DNA of 64,000 nt from assembly GCA_029817715.1 (NCBI GenBank), contig JARUPY010000186.1:372001-436000 (forward strand), given 5' to 3'. The DNA is from Melastoma dodecandrum. Taxonomy: Eukaryota > Streptophyta > Magnoliopsida > Myrtales > Melastomataceae. How positions within the stretch are numbered: position 1 is the first letter of the stretch; every line of letters starts with the position of its first letter. The notes under the pieces are model-generated. The model saw nothing but the letters and a program-made list of their open reading frames with translations, ran no database searches and had not been told where the DNA came from. The position numbers were made by a program, and so were the translations under genes. Shown piece after piece: positions 63,292-64,000 of this stretch.

Positions 63292-64000
63292 TCAGTAAAG
63301 TAGTAATAATACTAGTAACCGGGGTAACATAGTCATTTCACATCAAAATTTAGAAAAATTAGGTTCGGAGTTAGGTTCGGAAACACTGTTCAAAGTAGTA
63401 AAATTTCTTAGTCAACGCTTACAAAATAGTAACAGTTTACTACTTATTTTAGTAAAAACGTGCTTAAAGTAGTAAACATTTACGACAAACCCTACCTATT
63501 TACTACCAATTTTACCAACTCAAACACAATTTTACTAAAAATCACAACGAAAGTAGTAAACAATTACTACTTATCGACATAATTTGTACAGTTAAAAGTA
63601 GTACATTTTACTACTTTTTATACTACTTTTACGCTGACTTTACTAAAAAGGACAAATTTAGTAAAGTCAACGGAGAAGTAGTAAAAAAAGTAGTAAAATT
63701 TACTACTTTTTTAACTACATCTCCGCTGACTTTACTAAATTTGTGGTTTTCTTAGTAAAGTTAACGAAAATGTAGTAAAAAATGTAGTAAATTTTACTAC
63801 TTTTTTTTACTACTTCTCCGTTGACTTTACTAAAAATGAGGTTTTAGTAAAGTCAGCATGAAAGTAGTAAAATTGCACTGCGGTGAACAGTTCAGAAGTA
63901 GTAAAATTTACGACATTTTATACTACATTTTCGTTGACTTTACTAAAAGAAGACAAAAAAGTAGTAAAATTTACTACTTTTTTTACTACTTTTACGTTAA
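63292..64000 (-). repeat. Right terminal inverted repeat of the MULE (runs off the window)
   Basis: Inverse of the left repeat from its inner edge (ttcagtaaagtagtaataatac) outward. At the window end it corresponds to about 55040 on the left, so about 85 bp or more remain outside. The hairpin modules are the same; one at 63656-63738 is nearly a perfect palindrome. Confidence 0.88.

Larger units (their letters stand above)
54955..64000. mobile_element. Large Mutator-like element (MULE) with FAR1-type transposase and captured ULP1-like gene
   Basis: The two ends are long inverted repeats (left about 54955-55747, right 63292 to beyond the window). Between them lie a FAR1/MULE transposase (+) and a ULP1-like cysteine protease gene (-), divergent in layout. 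MULEs carrying ULP-like genes are known in plants (Kaonashi-type elements in Arabidopsis). The outer right terminus and target-site duplication fall outside the window, so the exact left end is uncertain. Confidence 0.88.

Overview
This is plant nuclear DNA, almost certainly from a eudicot. The genes carry GT-AG introns and plant-specific products: a secreted class III peroxidase, a chloroplast RbcX chaperone, an OVATE protein, the beta subunit of PPi-dependent phosphofructokinase, a cysteine-rich receptor kinase relic and several TIR-NBS-LRR (TNL) immune receptors. TNLs of this kind are absent from grasses. The species cannot be fixed from the sequence.

Layout. (1) 2.7-18.7 kb is an ordinary gene block: peroxidase (+), a GT14 core-2/I-branching glycosyltransferase in nine recognised exons (-), RbcX (+, with a 17-nt exon), an OVATE family protein (-) and a complete 16-exon PFP-beta gene (+). 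From memory, RbcX, an OVATE gene, PFP-beta and an AAA-ATPase lie near each other on Arabidopsis chromosome 4, so this block looks like conserved gene order. (2) 19.3-51 kb is a TNL cluster on the minus strand. It holds three TNLs with intact reading frames (TNL-1 19900-24204, TNL-2 29597-33320, TNL-3 39669-43389) and one truncated relic (TNL-4, 48394-50775). Scattered among them are debris copies of PFP-beta, an AAA-ATPase, an RRM protein, an F-box gene and a cysteine-rich receptor kinase. TNL-2 and TNL-3 lie in two copies of a roughly 5.8-kb segmental duplication. (3) 52-54.3 kb holds a small coiled-coil ORF and a decayed retroelement or pararetrovirus-like fragment. (4) About 55 kb to the window end is one large Mutator-like element. 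It has terminal inverted repeats of at least 700 bp built from hairpin modules, a FAR1-type transposase broken by a single in-frame TGA, and a captured ULP1-like (C48) protease gene on the opposite strand.

Most notable result. TNL-2 and TNL-3 have no ATG of their own ahead of the TIR domain. Directly upstream lies a piece of a cysteine-rich receptor-like kinase: a decayed signal peptide and DUF26 tail, then an intact transmembrane exon with its original splice donor. Splicing this exon to the TIR exon over a 91-nt intron restores frame in both genes, and the five-exon totals (3189 and 3204 nt) are divisible by three. The predicted products are membrane-anchored TM-TIR-NBS-LRR receptors whose anchor was taken from a neighbouring receptor kinase. 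A second innovation is a 204-bp (68-residue) LRR block, present five times in tandem in TNL-1, three times in TNL-4 and once in TNL-2 and TNL-3. A third is a Harbinger-like element (46946-48197, TTA target duplication) carrying exons of the translation factor DENR.
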